From Candidatus Thalassarchaeaceae archaeon (GTDB lineage Archaea > Thermoplasmatota > Poseidoniia > Poseidoniales > Thalassarchaeaceae), in the NCBI GenBank assembly GCA_023700245.1, contig JAJPRE010000010.1, positions 1-46,418 of the forward strand: a stretch of DNA of 46,418 nt, written 5' to 3'. The notes beneath the pieces were generated by a model that saw only the letters and a program-made list of their open reading frames with translations, made no database searches and was not told where the DNA came from. Position numbers and translations under genes: made by a program. Each line of letters starts with the position of its first letter. Positions within the stretch are counted from its first letter, which is position 1. This document shows positions 31,310-39,557 of this stretch, piece after piece.

Positions 31310-32719
31310 ATGCAAGGGGGCGCTTTGTTAGAACTCAACGACCTAAATGTCCTCCGTGGTTCCCGAGAAGTCTTAAAAGATGTTAATTTTAAATTAAATT
31401 ATGGGGAAATTGTAGTCTTAGTGGGAGATAATGGCTCTGGAAAGTCAACATTCATAGAGTCATGTGCTGGAATAGTTCCTTTCAAAAACGGAGAATTATA
31501 TTTTTACAAAGAAGATAATTCACAAAATTTAATTAGAAATCATGAAGGCCGCCAATCCAATATTCCTAAAATAGGCATTACTTTACAAAAAGATGGCATA
31601 TGTGGTGAAGAAACAGTCGAAGAAAGGATATTAATTGCATCTGAGAAATCATCTAAAAATAGTGATCCGGATAAATTAGGACAGATATTATCTGACTGGG
31701 GATTAAATCATCGAAAATCGGATAGAGTATCACTTCTTTCAGGTGGCCTCAAAAGACGTCTTTCAGTTATCTGCGGCCTCGCGCCTGCTATTCTTAGTCC
31801 AAAACCAATGACTGTTCTATTGGATGAACCAAGCGTAGGCCTTGATAAGTCGTCCCGTATTCTTTTCATAAACTGGATTAAGACTATGGCATCTAGGGGC
31901 CATGGAATAATCATTGCAACACACAATAATGAGGTTATAAAATGTGCAAATAGGATAATTAAAATTGGAAAAAAGGGTAAAATAAAGGAGTCAATAGGTA
32001 AATCGGAGGGGACAGTAGTCGAAATACCAACATGTAAATCCTCGTCAAATTTGATTTCGATTAGTGACTTGGCTAGTTGGGCTATGAAAATGGAAATCCG
32101 AAACCCCATAGATACTGTTGGACGGGCAACTCCAGCTTTAGTAGCACTTTTATTGAGTTATTCCTTAATCGAAGGAAATGGGCCATTGAGCGTAGATATC
32201 TTATCATCTCTTATTTTATTGCCTGCATTTATTACTTGTATTATTTCTCCGGCAATTATTAATCGATTTAATGAGGCAGAGTGTGGAAAATGGTGGCACA
32301 TAATGCTAGGATCAAAAATCCGTCCAATTAGTTCATTTTTGGGCGCCTCTATGGTCCTGCCAATTCCATTGACATACTTATCATGGTTCATTTTAATTGG
32401 CAATAAATCAGATGATTATTCCTATGATGCATTATTGTGGTTATGGCTTCCAACCTTATCCTTAATTACGGTAGGAATGGCCTCTTCCGCATTACATTTC
32501 CTTGTTTCTGATTTACGTAGATCGAACTCTTCCGCCGGTTCTTTACTACTTATAGCACTTATATGGCCGTTTCTAGAACTTTCTGAGGTATTATCAATTT
32601 TGATGACATCGGGGATGTCATACTCTTTATCCATACAATCTCCAATAATTGGGTGCATCATTGCAAACACATCTTCAATACTAATTTGGATAGTTGTAGT
32701 TTATCTTCCAGATTATTAG
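31310..32719 (+). CDS. CcmA-CcmB-like fusion: ABC haem-handling transporter of cytochrome c maturation
   Basis: In Ccm system I, CcmA (ATPase) and CcmB (membrane protein) work with CcmC to release haem-loaded CcmE. The 469-residue product joins both parts. Residues 1-240 are an ABC ATPase with Walker A GDNGSGKST (39-47), LSGG (143-146), Walker B VLLDE with following PSVGLD, and switch histidine H205. Residues 250-469 contain about six hydrophobic segments (such as ILSSLILLPAFITCIISPAII). The function comes mainly from the neighbouring ccmC and ccmD-like genes. The membrane half is divergent, so CcmB similarity is inferred. It starts at ATG 31310, divergent from the rhomboid gene. Confidence 0.8.
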   Translation: MQGGALLELNDLNVLRGSREVLKDVNFKLNYGEIVVLVGDNGSGKSTFIESCAGIVPFKNGELYFYKEDNSQNLIRNHEGRQSNIPKIGITLQKDGICGEETVEERILIASEKSSKNSDPDKLGQILSDWGLNHRKSDRVSLLSGGLKRRLSVICGLAPAILSPKPMTVLLDEPSVGLDKSSRILFINWIKTMASRGHGIIIATHNNEVIKCANRIIKIGKKGKIKESIGKSEGTVVEIPTCKSSSNLISISDLASWAMKMEIRNPIDTVGRATPALVALLLSYSLIEGNGPLSVDILSSLILLPAFITCIISPAIINRFNEAECGKWWHIMLGSKIRPISSFLGASMVLPIPLTYLSWFILIGNKSDDYSYDALLWLWLPTLSLITVGMASSALHFLVSDLRRSNSSAGSLLLIALIWPFLELSEVLSILMTSGMSYSLSIQSPIIGCIIANTSSILIWIVVVYLPDY

Positions 32720-32757
32720 AAGGTAGTATTCATCACCTATATTTTACTGGGAACTTC

Positions 32758-33471
32758 ATGGTGGTGACCAAGGCGACCTCATTGGTACTCATTACAATTG
32801 GTTTAGTTGGTGCATCCATATCTATTTTATTGGGATTCCTCTGGGTGCCAAGTTTGGATCCAAGTACTGTAAATGGACCTGAATCATTTAGGATAATCTA
32901 TTGGCATGTTTCGTTTGCTTGGTGCTCATTTTTAGCATTTTTATTATTATTTATTGGTTCTATAATTTGGTATTTGAAAAAAGATGAACTAGGTTGGAGA
33001 TTTTTCTCTGTTGGTTCAGATATGGGATTGCTATTTGGCATGGGAGTAATTACTTCGGGGCCAATATGGGGTTCAGTTGCATGGGGGAAACCTTGGGATT
33101 GGGGAGATTTAAGACTTAATTCCTTTGCACTCCTAACTTCAGTCGCATTATTCTTAGTACTCGCCAGAAGGGCGCAACAAGATACTAATCAAACACGAGA
33201 CACTCTTTCCATAGTAGGTCTATTTGGCTTTTCTCTTGTTCCTATAACTGCTATGGCAACTACTTGGTATCAAAAACAACACCCACCAATAATTGTTGTT
33301 TCAAGTGAAGAAACAGGACTCCCAAGTGATATGTTATTTGTTCTTATTTTATCCTTTATTTCCTTTTGTTTCATTTTTGTTGGATTTTCAATCATTACTG
33401 ATAGAATCCATCAATTAGAATTAAAAATGGAAAATAACCAAATAAATTTAGATGAAGGGTGGTTAAATTGA
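32758..33471 (+). CDS. ccmC: Haem-handling protein CcmC
   Basis: CcmC presents haem to CcmE in cytochrome c maturation. The 237-residue product has six membrane segments and the family marks: H50 in IIYWHVSFAW, the tryptophan-rich loop WGKPWDWGDLRLNSF (residues 109-123), and H175 in WYQKQHPPII, which would hold haem from both sides. The start at ATG 32758 is chosen because translation from further upstream would add a non-membrane stretch overlapping the end of the CcmAB gene. The gap to the preceding gene is 38 bases. The stop overlaps the start of the next small gene. Confidence 0.92.
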   Translation: MVVTKATSLVLITIGLVGASISILLGFLWVPSLDPSTVNGPESFRIIYWHVSFAWCSFLAFLLLFIGSIIWYLKKDELGWRFFSVGSDMGLLFGMGVITSGPIWGSVAWGKPWDWGDLRLNSFALLTSVALFLVLARRAQQDTNQTRDTLSIVGLFGFSLVPITAMATTWYQKQHPPIIVVSSEETGLPSDMLFVLILSFISFCFIFVGFSIITDRIHQLELKMENNQINLDEGWLN

Positions 33472-33623
33472 GTTCAACGGGATTAATGGAATTAGCAATT
33501 GCATACGTCATTATGATTGGTCTTTTGGGAGGGTATGTGAAGTATTTATTTTCCAAATTAAATGATTTGGAATATCGTATTGATGCACAAGAAAATAAAC
33601 AAATATCCGAAGAAAATGAATAA
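33468..33623 (+). CDS. Tiny CcmD-like membrane protein
   Basis: A 51-residue frame begins at TTG 33468, sharing TTGA with the ccmC stop, and ends at TAA 33623. It starts MSSTGLMELAIAYVIMIG, continues with a single helix (residues 7-27), and has a charged coil KLNDLEYRIDAQE after it. CcmD proteins have exactly this layout: one helix, then a short charged coil, placed right after ccmC. An internal ATG at codon 7 (33486) is an alternative start. CcmD helps assemble the CcmABC complex with CcmE in bacteria. Sequence similarity is too short to prove it, but position and form agree. Confidence 0.7.
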   Translation: MSSTGLMELAIAYVIMIGLLGGYVKYLFSKLNDLEYRIDAQENKQISEENE

Positions 33624-33689
33624 ATATATTAGTTTCTAAATAACAACACTTCTAACATCTAGGTCAGACGGGTTACATGGAGGCGCAAC

Positions 33690-34745
33690 ATGTCTGATGG
33701 AGCTTTTTGTATAACTTGCGGGGCAGAACCACCTTTGACTTCAGACAGGATGTGTGAGGAATGTTTCAGGAAACGTAACATACTTTCAAAAATATCTGAC
33801 CGATTACAACAATATCGATGTCCAAAATGCGATCAACATGAAGTGAGGGGAAGATGGTCGAAAATTTCAAAAGAAAATCTAGCGGACCTCCGAATAAGGG
33901 AAAATATAGAATACTCCGATAAATCTAAAAACGTAAATTTGGGATTCGCAATTGAAGAAATTGATGATAGGTCTATGAGGCTTCATATCGATGTTTCCGG
34001 TGAGATCGAAGGGTACAAATTTTTGGAAAATCATATTACTCTTATGCAAACCAGTAACGCCGTTTGTCCTGCATGTACCAGGAAAGCAGGCTCATACTTC
34101 GAATCAATAGTTCAACTACGGTCTGCTGGAAGGAAATTAACTTCTGATGAAGTAAAGGTAGTACGCAATACTTTAGATGAAATGTTAGGTGATATGGAGG
34201 CCGATCCAATGTTTTTCATAACAAGCGAAGGCCCAGTTACTGGGGGATGGGATATGCAATTAGGTTCCAAAGCCATGGCAAGAAGTTGGGGAAAAAGGCT
34301 AGTACAAAAATTTGGAGGAACAATAAAAGAAACCTCGACAGTAGTAGGTTCAAATGACGGTATTGAAGTAACTAGGTTAACAATGAGTTATAGAAAACCA
34401 GCCTATTCAATTGGAGATATTGTTAAATTTAAGAAAAATCTTTGGCTTATAGATAGATGGCAAAAAGAAGGGCCCATTTTACGGAGGATTAAATATTTTG
34501 AAAGAACTGGTGTTTCGTGGAGAGATATGGAAAAGAGTACTGTAACATGTCCTGTAAAAAATCAATTTCTAGTAGAAATTCTAAATCGCGATAGTTCTGC
34601 AGTTGAAATCATGGATCCTATTGATTTTAGTATTGTAACGGTGGGCCTACCGTATCATGATGATCCTAATTCTAAGACAATTTTAATTGGTTTCATAGAA
34701 GAAAAATGGTTAGCAATTCCGCCAACAAATATGGAGGTTAAATAA
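33690..34745 (+). CDS. nmd3: NMD3-family ribosome biogenesis protein
   Basis: NMD3 binds the large ribosomal subunit and in eukaryotes serves as its export adaptor; archaeal homologues are thought to act in late 50S maturation. The 351-residue product has the N-terminal zinc-binding cysteines C7, C10, C22 and C25, then C44/C47 and C126/C129 (CPACTRKAGSYFESIVQLR, a family signature). The C-terminal half, after residue 240, resembles the SH3/OB-like part of NMD3. GGAGG at 33679-33683 lies six bases before the ATG. Its stop shares one base with the start of the PGI/PMI gene. Confidence 0.9.
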   Translation: MSDGAFCITCGAEPPLTSDRMCEECFRKRNILSKISDRLQQYRCPKCDQHEVRGRWSKISKENLADLRIRENIEYSDKSKNVNLGFAIEEIDDRSMRLHIDVSGEIEGYKFLENHITLMQTSNAVCPACTRKAGSYFESIVQLRSAGRKLTSDEVKVVRNTLDEMLGDMEADPMFFITSEGPVTGGWDMQLGSKAMARSWGKRLVQKFGGTIKETSTVVGSNDGIEVTRLTMSYRKPAYSIGDIVKFKKNLWLIDRWQKEGPILRRIKYFERTGVSWRDMEKSTVTCPVKNQFLVEILNRDSSAVEIMDPIDFSIVTVGLPYHDDPNSKTILIGFIEEKWLAIPPTNMEVK

Positions 34746-35785
34746 TGAGTGAATTAGATATTAATGAGTTAATTAAAAATTTAGATGATGGGGATATGGT
34801 AGGATATACTCGTAAATTCATAGATGATTTGGAAAAATCAATTAATATTCCAATTGATATCGATAAAGATGCCGACTGGTCAGGCGTGCTTTGTTTAGGA
34901 ATGGGGGGCTCAGGTGCCGGTGGAGATTTCCTAGCCTCATTAACTAATTATGCTGGAGGTTTACCGTTTGTAGTTTGGAAAGATTACGGACTCCCTTCTT
35001 GGTGGGGGCCTGATTGGTTAATTATTGCTACATCTTATTCCGGAAATACTGAAGAAACACTAGATGGCGTATCTCAGGCTTTAGAAAATGGAGGTACAGT
35101 TTTAGGAATAACGTCCGGAGGTAAACTTGAGGAAATATTATCTATCAATGATGAATGTGTTTGTTTAGAAGTCCCCGGAGGGCAAATGCCACGTTCTGCA
35201 TTCGGCCATATTTTTGGGACCCAGTTAGCCGCTTGTTGGGCATTAGGAATTCTTGAAAAACCAGATGGCACTGAATTGAAAAATATGTTGGAAAGATTAC
35301 GCCAATCTTCAATAAATGCGGATTTAATCAATGGAAATGGCCTTTCACTTTCTATGGCTGAATCAATGGTTGGCAAGCAAATTGGCATCATTTCTCCTAC
35401 TCTTTTGGGTTCGGCAGGAGTGAGATTTACAAACCAACTAAATGAAAACTCAGATAGATTTGCTAGAATAGTAAACTTGCCTGAAATGAATCATAATGAA
35501 ATTGTAGCGTGGAACAAAGCTAATGGTGAACTTAATTCTATAATTTATCTTAAATGGGAAGGGATGTCTTCAAGAGTTTCTTCAAGATTAAATTGGACAA
35601 TGGAAAAATTAGACATTAAATCGTCTTGGATAATCGATTGTGAAGGGCATTCTTTGTTGGAAAGCCTTCTGTATGCTGCGCATATTACTGATTGGATTTC
35701 TATTGCTCTTGCATTAGTCGAAGGAGTTAATCCTTCATCCATGCCGTCAATTATAGAATTGAAAGAATATCTATCATCAATCTAA
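34745..35785 (+). CDS. Bifunctional phosphoglucose/phosphomannose isomerase
   Basis: The enzyme interconverts fructose-6-P with glucose-6-P and mannose-6-P. The 346-residue product has the SIS-fold phosphate loops GMGGSGAGGD (52-61) and TSYSGNTEET (96-105). It has the arginine R150 in GGQMPRSAFG, the catalytic glutamate E234 in QLNENSD and the histidine H250 in EMNHNEIVAW, all typical of the archaeal PGI/PMI family. A lysine near the C-terminus (IIELKEYL) would complete the site. It is translationally coupled to nmd3 and overlaps the convergent M23 gene by four bases. Confidence 0.9.
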   Translation: MSELDINELIKNLDDGDMVGYTRKFIDDLEKSINIPIDIDKDADWSGVLCLGMGGSGAGGDFLASLTNYAGGLPFVVWKDYGLPSWWGPDWLIIATSYSGNTEETLDGVSQALENGGTVLGITSGGKLEEILSINDECVCLEVPGGQMPRSAFGHIFGTQLAACWALGILEKPDGTELKNMLERLRQSSINADLINGNGLSLSMAESMVGKQIGIISPTLLGSAGVRFTNQLNENSDRFARIVNLPEMNHNEIVAWNKANGELNSIIYLKWEGMSSRVSSRLNWTMEKLDIKSSWIIDCEGHSLLESLLYAAHITDWISIALALVEGVNPSSMPSIIELKEYLSSI

Positions 35786-36363
35786 TATATGGCCCCTAAT
35801 ATTAACCTAGGATCTGGATAGTTTAACAATGCATATTCTCTCAAATTAGGTTCAACAACTCCTGGCATGTCATGTGTATCGGGCTCTAATAGTGATATTT
35901 GAAAATGAAGATGGGGCTCCCAACCACCATTTTCATGCTTGTCTCCTATCCAACATATTACCTCACCTTTTGAAATTTTTTGACCAATCTTCTTACCATT
36001 TATGGACTTTGAATCTAGGTGCCCGTACAACGTCCAAATTTTCCCTCCTTCAATTTTATGATTGGTAATAATTACATATCCATAATCTCCTTCATCAGCG
36101 TTGTACCCAAAATGGGATATCTCTCCATCTTCAAATGCCATGCACGGTGTCCCTACAGGGGCTCCAATATCTATCCCAATATGCAAATATCTATTATTAT
36201 TGAAGAGGTCTGTATTATACATTCCCGGCCTTAATTCATCGTATTTTCCTATGTCATATTCATATTTAGAGGGAGTATAAATTCCTTGAGTGAAATCTCT
36301 AACTTCATATTCATCAGGAAGATGAATTATTGGGTGATAGCTACCCGTCTGCCATTTAATCAT
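35782..36363 (-). CDS. M23-type metallopeptidase domain protein without signal peptide
   Basis: M23 enzymes cut peptide bonds, usually in peptidoglycan. The 193-residue product has the zinc ligands H61 and D65 (LHIGIDIGAP), the catalytic histidine H115 in LYGHLDSK and H151/H153 in EPHLHFQIS, so the site is complete. No signal peptide or membrane helix is seen, and archaea lack murein, so the substrate must be something else. The last 30 residues (VEPNLREYALLNYPDPRLILG) are not part of the typical core. It is the downstream partner of rmuC, 24 bases away, and overlaps the convergent PGI/PMI gene by four bases (stop codons share bases). Confidence 0.85.
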   Translation of the reverse strand: MIKWQTGSYHPIIHLPDEYEVRDFTQGIYTPSKYEYDIGKYDELRPGMYNTDLFNNNRYLHIGIDIGAPVGTPCMAFEDGEISHFGYNADEGDYGYVIITNHKIEGGKIWTLYGHLDSKSINGKKIGQKISKGEVICWIGDKHENGGWEPHLHFQISLLEPDTHDMPGVVEPNLREYALLNYPDPRLILGAIY

Positions 36364-36387
36364 GATTTGAGATTAGGGGGGCCCTAT

Positions 36388-37620
36388 TCATTCTTCTTCT
36401 TTAGGAATTTCTGCTTCTTCTGCTAATTTTCTCATTCCACTTTTTTTCCGCAAATCTTTCTTATTTCTAGCCCCAAGATCTTTTAAAATTTCTGTTTGTC
36501 TGATGACATTTCCTTTCCCTGAGATTAATCTTTTTTCCGCTTCATCAAACTTCTCTGATGCTTGTTTTAACTCAAAGCCAATACTGGTAAAAGACTCCAG
36601 AAATAAAACGATTTGGTCATAAAGCAAACCTGCTCTTTCAACTAACTCAATCTGATTTTTACTCTGATTCTCTTTTTTCCACAATTCTTGAATCAATATT
36701 AAAGCAATCATTATCGTAGTCCCGCTAACAATTTTTACCCTTCTATTTCCAATCATATCGTTGTATAAAGTAGGATTATGATGCAGAGCAGCAATATATG
36801 CACTTTCTAATGGCACAACCATCAGAACAAAATCTAATGTTTGAATTGATTTCATATGTTGATAATTTTTATCTGAAAGCGTCAATGCGTGCATTCTAAT
36901 TGATTTACATAATCTTTCCATAGATGAAGTTGCCATCATTTCATTATCTGCATTTACAAAATCATTATATGCAGTCAAAGAAACTTTTGAATCAATAACT
37001 ACTTGTTTATTTCCTGGAAGATTAATTATGAAGTCTGCAATTTTACGAGTTTTGTCCGCAGATGTTTCACTGTATTGCTTGATATAATCTCTATCGCAAA
37101 CAAATCCCATATTTTGAAGTAAATTCTCAACTACTACTTCGCCCCAAGCCCCTTGTAATTGAGAATCTCCTTTTAGTGCCTTTGTTAGATTTTTGGTATC
37201 ATCAGATAATTTTAATCCTAATTGAGATACATTTTCTACCTTTTCTCTAAGTGCGGATTCCCTATTTATCATTGATACTTCCATTGCGTCCATAGTACTT
37301 TTGTAATCTTTCAATATGTTCGAAAAATCATCTGTAACTCTTTTAAAATCATCTTTCTTTTCACGTTCTACATCATTTTTTACATCTTCAAATGCCTGCA
37401 TTGCCATTACTTTGAAAGAATTTTCCATTATATTTTTTCTCTCACTTTCCATCTCCCTTCTCTCTAATTCTCTTGCCTTAATTTCTGCAATTATCATATC
37501 ACTTTCCATGCGACTCTTTTCTATTATCCTTGACATAATTTGCGATATAATTTGCCAAACAATAAAAGTAATTAAAATTATTAATAAAAATATTAGAATA
37601 ATGGTTGTAGCATATACCAT
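36388..37620 (-). CDS. rmuC: RmuC-family protein
   Basis: RmuC limits inversions between short repeats in E. coli. The 410-residue product has an N-terminal membrane helix (TTIILIFLLIILITFIVW), a long coiled coil of charged residues (about 28-150), then a PD-(D/E)XK-type nuclease-like domain with QGAWGEVVVENLLQNMGF near 155 and KIADFIINLPGNKQVVIDSKVSL near 187-209, where Asp, Glu and Lys form the expected site. This is the normal RmuC domain layout. The C-terminal end is helical and charged. Membrane-tethered RmuC in archaea is less common than in bacteria and may point to old transfer. Confidence 0.88.
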   Translation of the reverse strand: MVYATTIILIFLLIILITFIVWQIISQIMSRIIEKSRMESDMIIAEIKARELERREMESERKNIMENSFKVMAMQAFEDVKNDVEREKKDDFKRVTDDFSNILKDYKSTMDAMEVSMINRESALREKVENVSQLGLKLSDDTKNLTKALKGDSQLQGAWGEVVVENLLQNMGFVCDRDYIKQYSETSADKTRKIADFIINLPGNKQVVIDSKVSLTAYNDFVNADNEMMATSSMERLCKSIRMHALTLSDKNYQHMKSIQTLDFVLMVVPLESAYIAALHHNPTLYNDMIGNRRVKIVSGTTIMIALILIQELWKKENQSKNQIELVERAGLLYDQIVLFLESFTSIGFELKQASEKFDEAEKRLISGKGNVIRQTEILKDLGARNKKDLRKKSGMRKLAEEAEIPKEEE

Positions 37621-37705
37621 ATGGCATAATTTAAAATGGCAGTTATTAAACTTAGTAAATTTAAATCATATTTACTCAATAATCAGTCATTCTTAGGTAC
37701 TTTGA

Positions 37706-38836
37706 ATGTATGCCGTTGCTATGGCTAGTATTGGAAGGGTCCATTGTGCAATATTCGGCGCAAGAGGCTTGGTTGCACAAAGGTACCTTCAAAGACTCAT
37801 TAATCATAATTGGTTAATACCTGTATCAATAATAGGTTCTAATTCTACAGAAGGAAAGAATATTTGTGATTTGCCATGGTCTCTAGATGAAATAAGGCCC
37901 GATTTACCAAATATTGTTGTCCAAGGTCTTGACAATATGGAAAAATTAATTGCAGAATTAAAAAAGGAAAAAGTAGAAATTATATTTTCAGCAATGCCTG
38001 ATAATGCAGCAGATTTAGTTGAAGAAAAATTAGCAAATGCTGGTTTTTTAGTAATCAGTCATGCCATGATCCACCGAATGAAAAATAATGTTCCGTTAAT
38101 AATACCAGAAGTAAATCCGGATCATCTAAGATTAATTAAAACTCAGAATTTTAACAGAGGGAATTTAATTTCATGTTGTAATTGCATGGTGGTGCCCATA
38201 GCACTCACATTATCTCCTTTATTTTCTAATTTTAAATTAAGATCCATAAACATAAGGACTGAACAATCTCTATCGGGAGGAGGGAGAAAAATGCTCATTA
38301 ATGGTAGAAATGGTATGCCAATTGATTCTGTAATTATGGGTGAAGATGAAAGTATAATAAGAGAATTAAAAAAAATATTTGGTAGTTTAGAAAATGGCAT
38401 GATTACTCACAAAAGCATAGATATCAATGCTCAATGCTCAAGAGTGAATAATGATTATGGCCATCTTGCAGAAATTGAAATTATCTTCGAAAATGAAATA
38501 AGTGCACATGAAGTAATTCAAGTATGGCAAAATTCCACAATTAATTTAAATAAATTAAACCTGCCTTCTTCAAGTAAAATAATTAACTTCATAACTGGTA
38601 AAATTGATATTGATAATCACAGGTGGGCAGGATCTGATTCAAGAGAACCAGATATAGATCTTAATGCAGCAATGGGCGTTTCCTTGGGGGAAATTGAAAT
38701 TAGCGATAAAAAGTTACGTTTCAAAGTTGTTGCAGATAATACAATCCGTGGCGCAGCAGGTTATGGAGTTCTCATTGCAGAATTATTGCTTGCAGAGGGC
38801 ATTCATCATGTTGATAAAAATCATTTAAAGCATTAA
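37706..38836 (+). CDS. asd: Aspartate-semialdehyde dehydrogenase
   Basis: Asd reduces aspartyl phosphate to the semialdehyde, leading to lysine, threonine and methionine. The 376-residue product has the NADP-binding GARGLVAQRYLQ near residue 18, the catalytic cysteine C160 in CCNCMVV, and the later CSRVNNDYGHLAEIEI with the catalytic histidine. It is of the archaeal/fungal type by these segments and by TEQSLSGGGRK. The ATG at 37706 is taken; an ATG at 37721 is also possible. It is alone in its transcription direction after rmuC, and a methylase gene follows 50 bases downstream. Confidence 0.9.
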   Translation: MYAVAMASIGRVHCAIFGARGLVAQRYLQRLINHNWLIPVSIIGSNSTEGKNICDLPWSLDEIRPDLPNIVVQGLDNMEKLIAELKKEKVEIIFSAMPDNAADLVEEKLANAGFLVISHAMIHRMKNNVPLIIPEVNPDHLRLIKTQNFNRGNLISCCNCMVVPIALTLSPLFSNFKLRSINIRTEQSLSGGGRKMLINGRNGMPIDSVIMGEDESIIRELKKIFGSLENGMITHKSIDINAQCSRVNNDYGHLAEIEIIFENEISAHEVIQVWQNSTINLNKLNLPSSSKIINFITGKIDIDNHRWAGSDSREPDIDLNAAMGVSLGEIEISDKKLRFKVVADNTIRGAAGYGVLIAELLLAEGIHHVDKNHLKH

Positions 38837-38886
38837 TTACAAAATATAATAATGTATTTGAAACGTAAACACGCTTTGGAATAAAT

Positions 38887-39501
38887 ATGAAATTGCGTCA
38901 ATTAGCAATAAGACTTTCAAATTTGAAGGCACATCCTGGCAATAATTTAGATTTAGAGCAATATAGTATAACTGGAAATTTAGCAGCACGTTGGATTTCC
39001 GATATATTGTCATTTGGAGATATTAATTATTCATCTACTGTTGCAGACTTGGGTGCAGGAAATGGAATTTTAGGAATAGGTTGCCAGCTAGCAGGGGCAA
39101 AAAAATCTATATTTTTTGAATCAGATTCAAATGCATGTAAAGTAATAAAAGATAATTTAATTAATGAATCGCTAATAAAATCCGCTAAGGTAATTAATCA
39201 ACATATTAGTAAAGATAATCTTCCGATTATAGATAGCGATGTAATAATTACAAATCCCCCATGGGGGAGGCAATTAGAGAAAGCAGACCGACCGTTTCTT
39301 GATGCTATTATTGCTAGTGGAAAAACTGCCCACATATTACACAGTTCTAATGCTACTCATATATCTAAATTATTTGAAAATGCGGGCTGGTCAGTTGAAA
39401 AATATGGTGAAGCAGATTTTGCTTTACCAGCAAAGTATATGCATCATAATAGGCAAAGGAGTAAAACAATTGCTGGTTTCTGGCGTGTATCAAAAGATTA
39501 A
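38887..39501 (+). CDS. METTL5-like RNA adenine N6-methyltransferase
   Basis: The 204-residue product has the SAM-binding VADLGAGNGILGIG (residues 52-65), an acidic residue after the second strand (FFESDS), and the amino-methylase motif NPPWG at 123-127. This set, with the N-terminal LEQYSITGNLAARW, matches the archaeal homologues of METTL5, which methylates an adenosine of small-subunit rRNA in eukaryotes. Archaeal homologues usually have NPPFG; here Phe is Trp. No TRMT112-like partner is seen nearby. The target RNA is therefore inferred. Confidence 0.83.
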   Translation: MKLRQLAIRLSNLKAHPGNNLDLEQYSITGNLAARWISDILSFGDINYSSTVADLGAGNGILGIGCQLAGAKKSIFFESDSNACKVIKDNLINESLIKSAKVINQHISKDNLPIIDSDVIITNPPWGRQLEKADRPFLDAIIASGKTAHILHSSNATHISKLFENAGWSVEKYGEADFALPAKYMHHNRQRSKTIAGFWRVSKD

Positions 39502-39557
39502 ATCTAAATCTCTTTACGACCGTACCGTTCATAGAGGGCAGCAGAGTCCCCAGTTCA

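Noticed and set aside
32653-32757. Upstream extension of CcmC to 32653
   Set aside because: It overlaps the end of the CcmAB gene and adds a non-membrane stretch; ATG 32758 gives a normal CcmC.
39502-39557. Mobile element or attachment site near the Csl4-RRM fusion
   Set aside because: No inverted or direct repeats flank the RRM part, and the only tRNA in the window is far away at 6595-6681.
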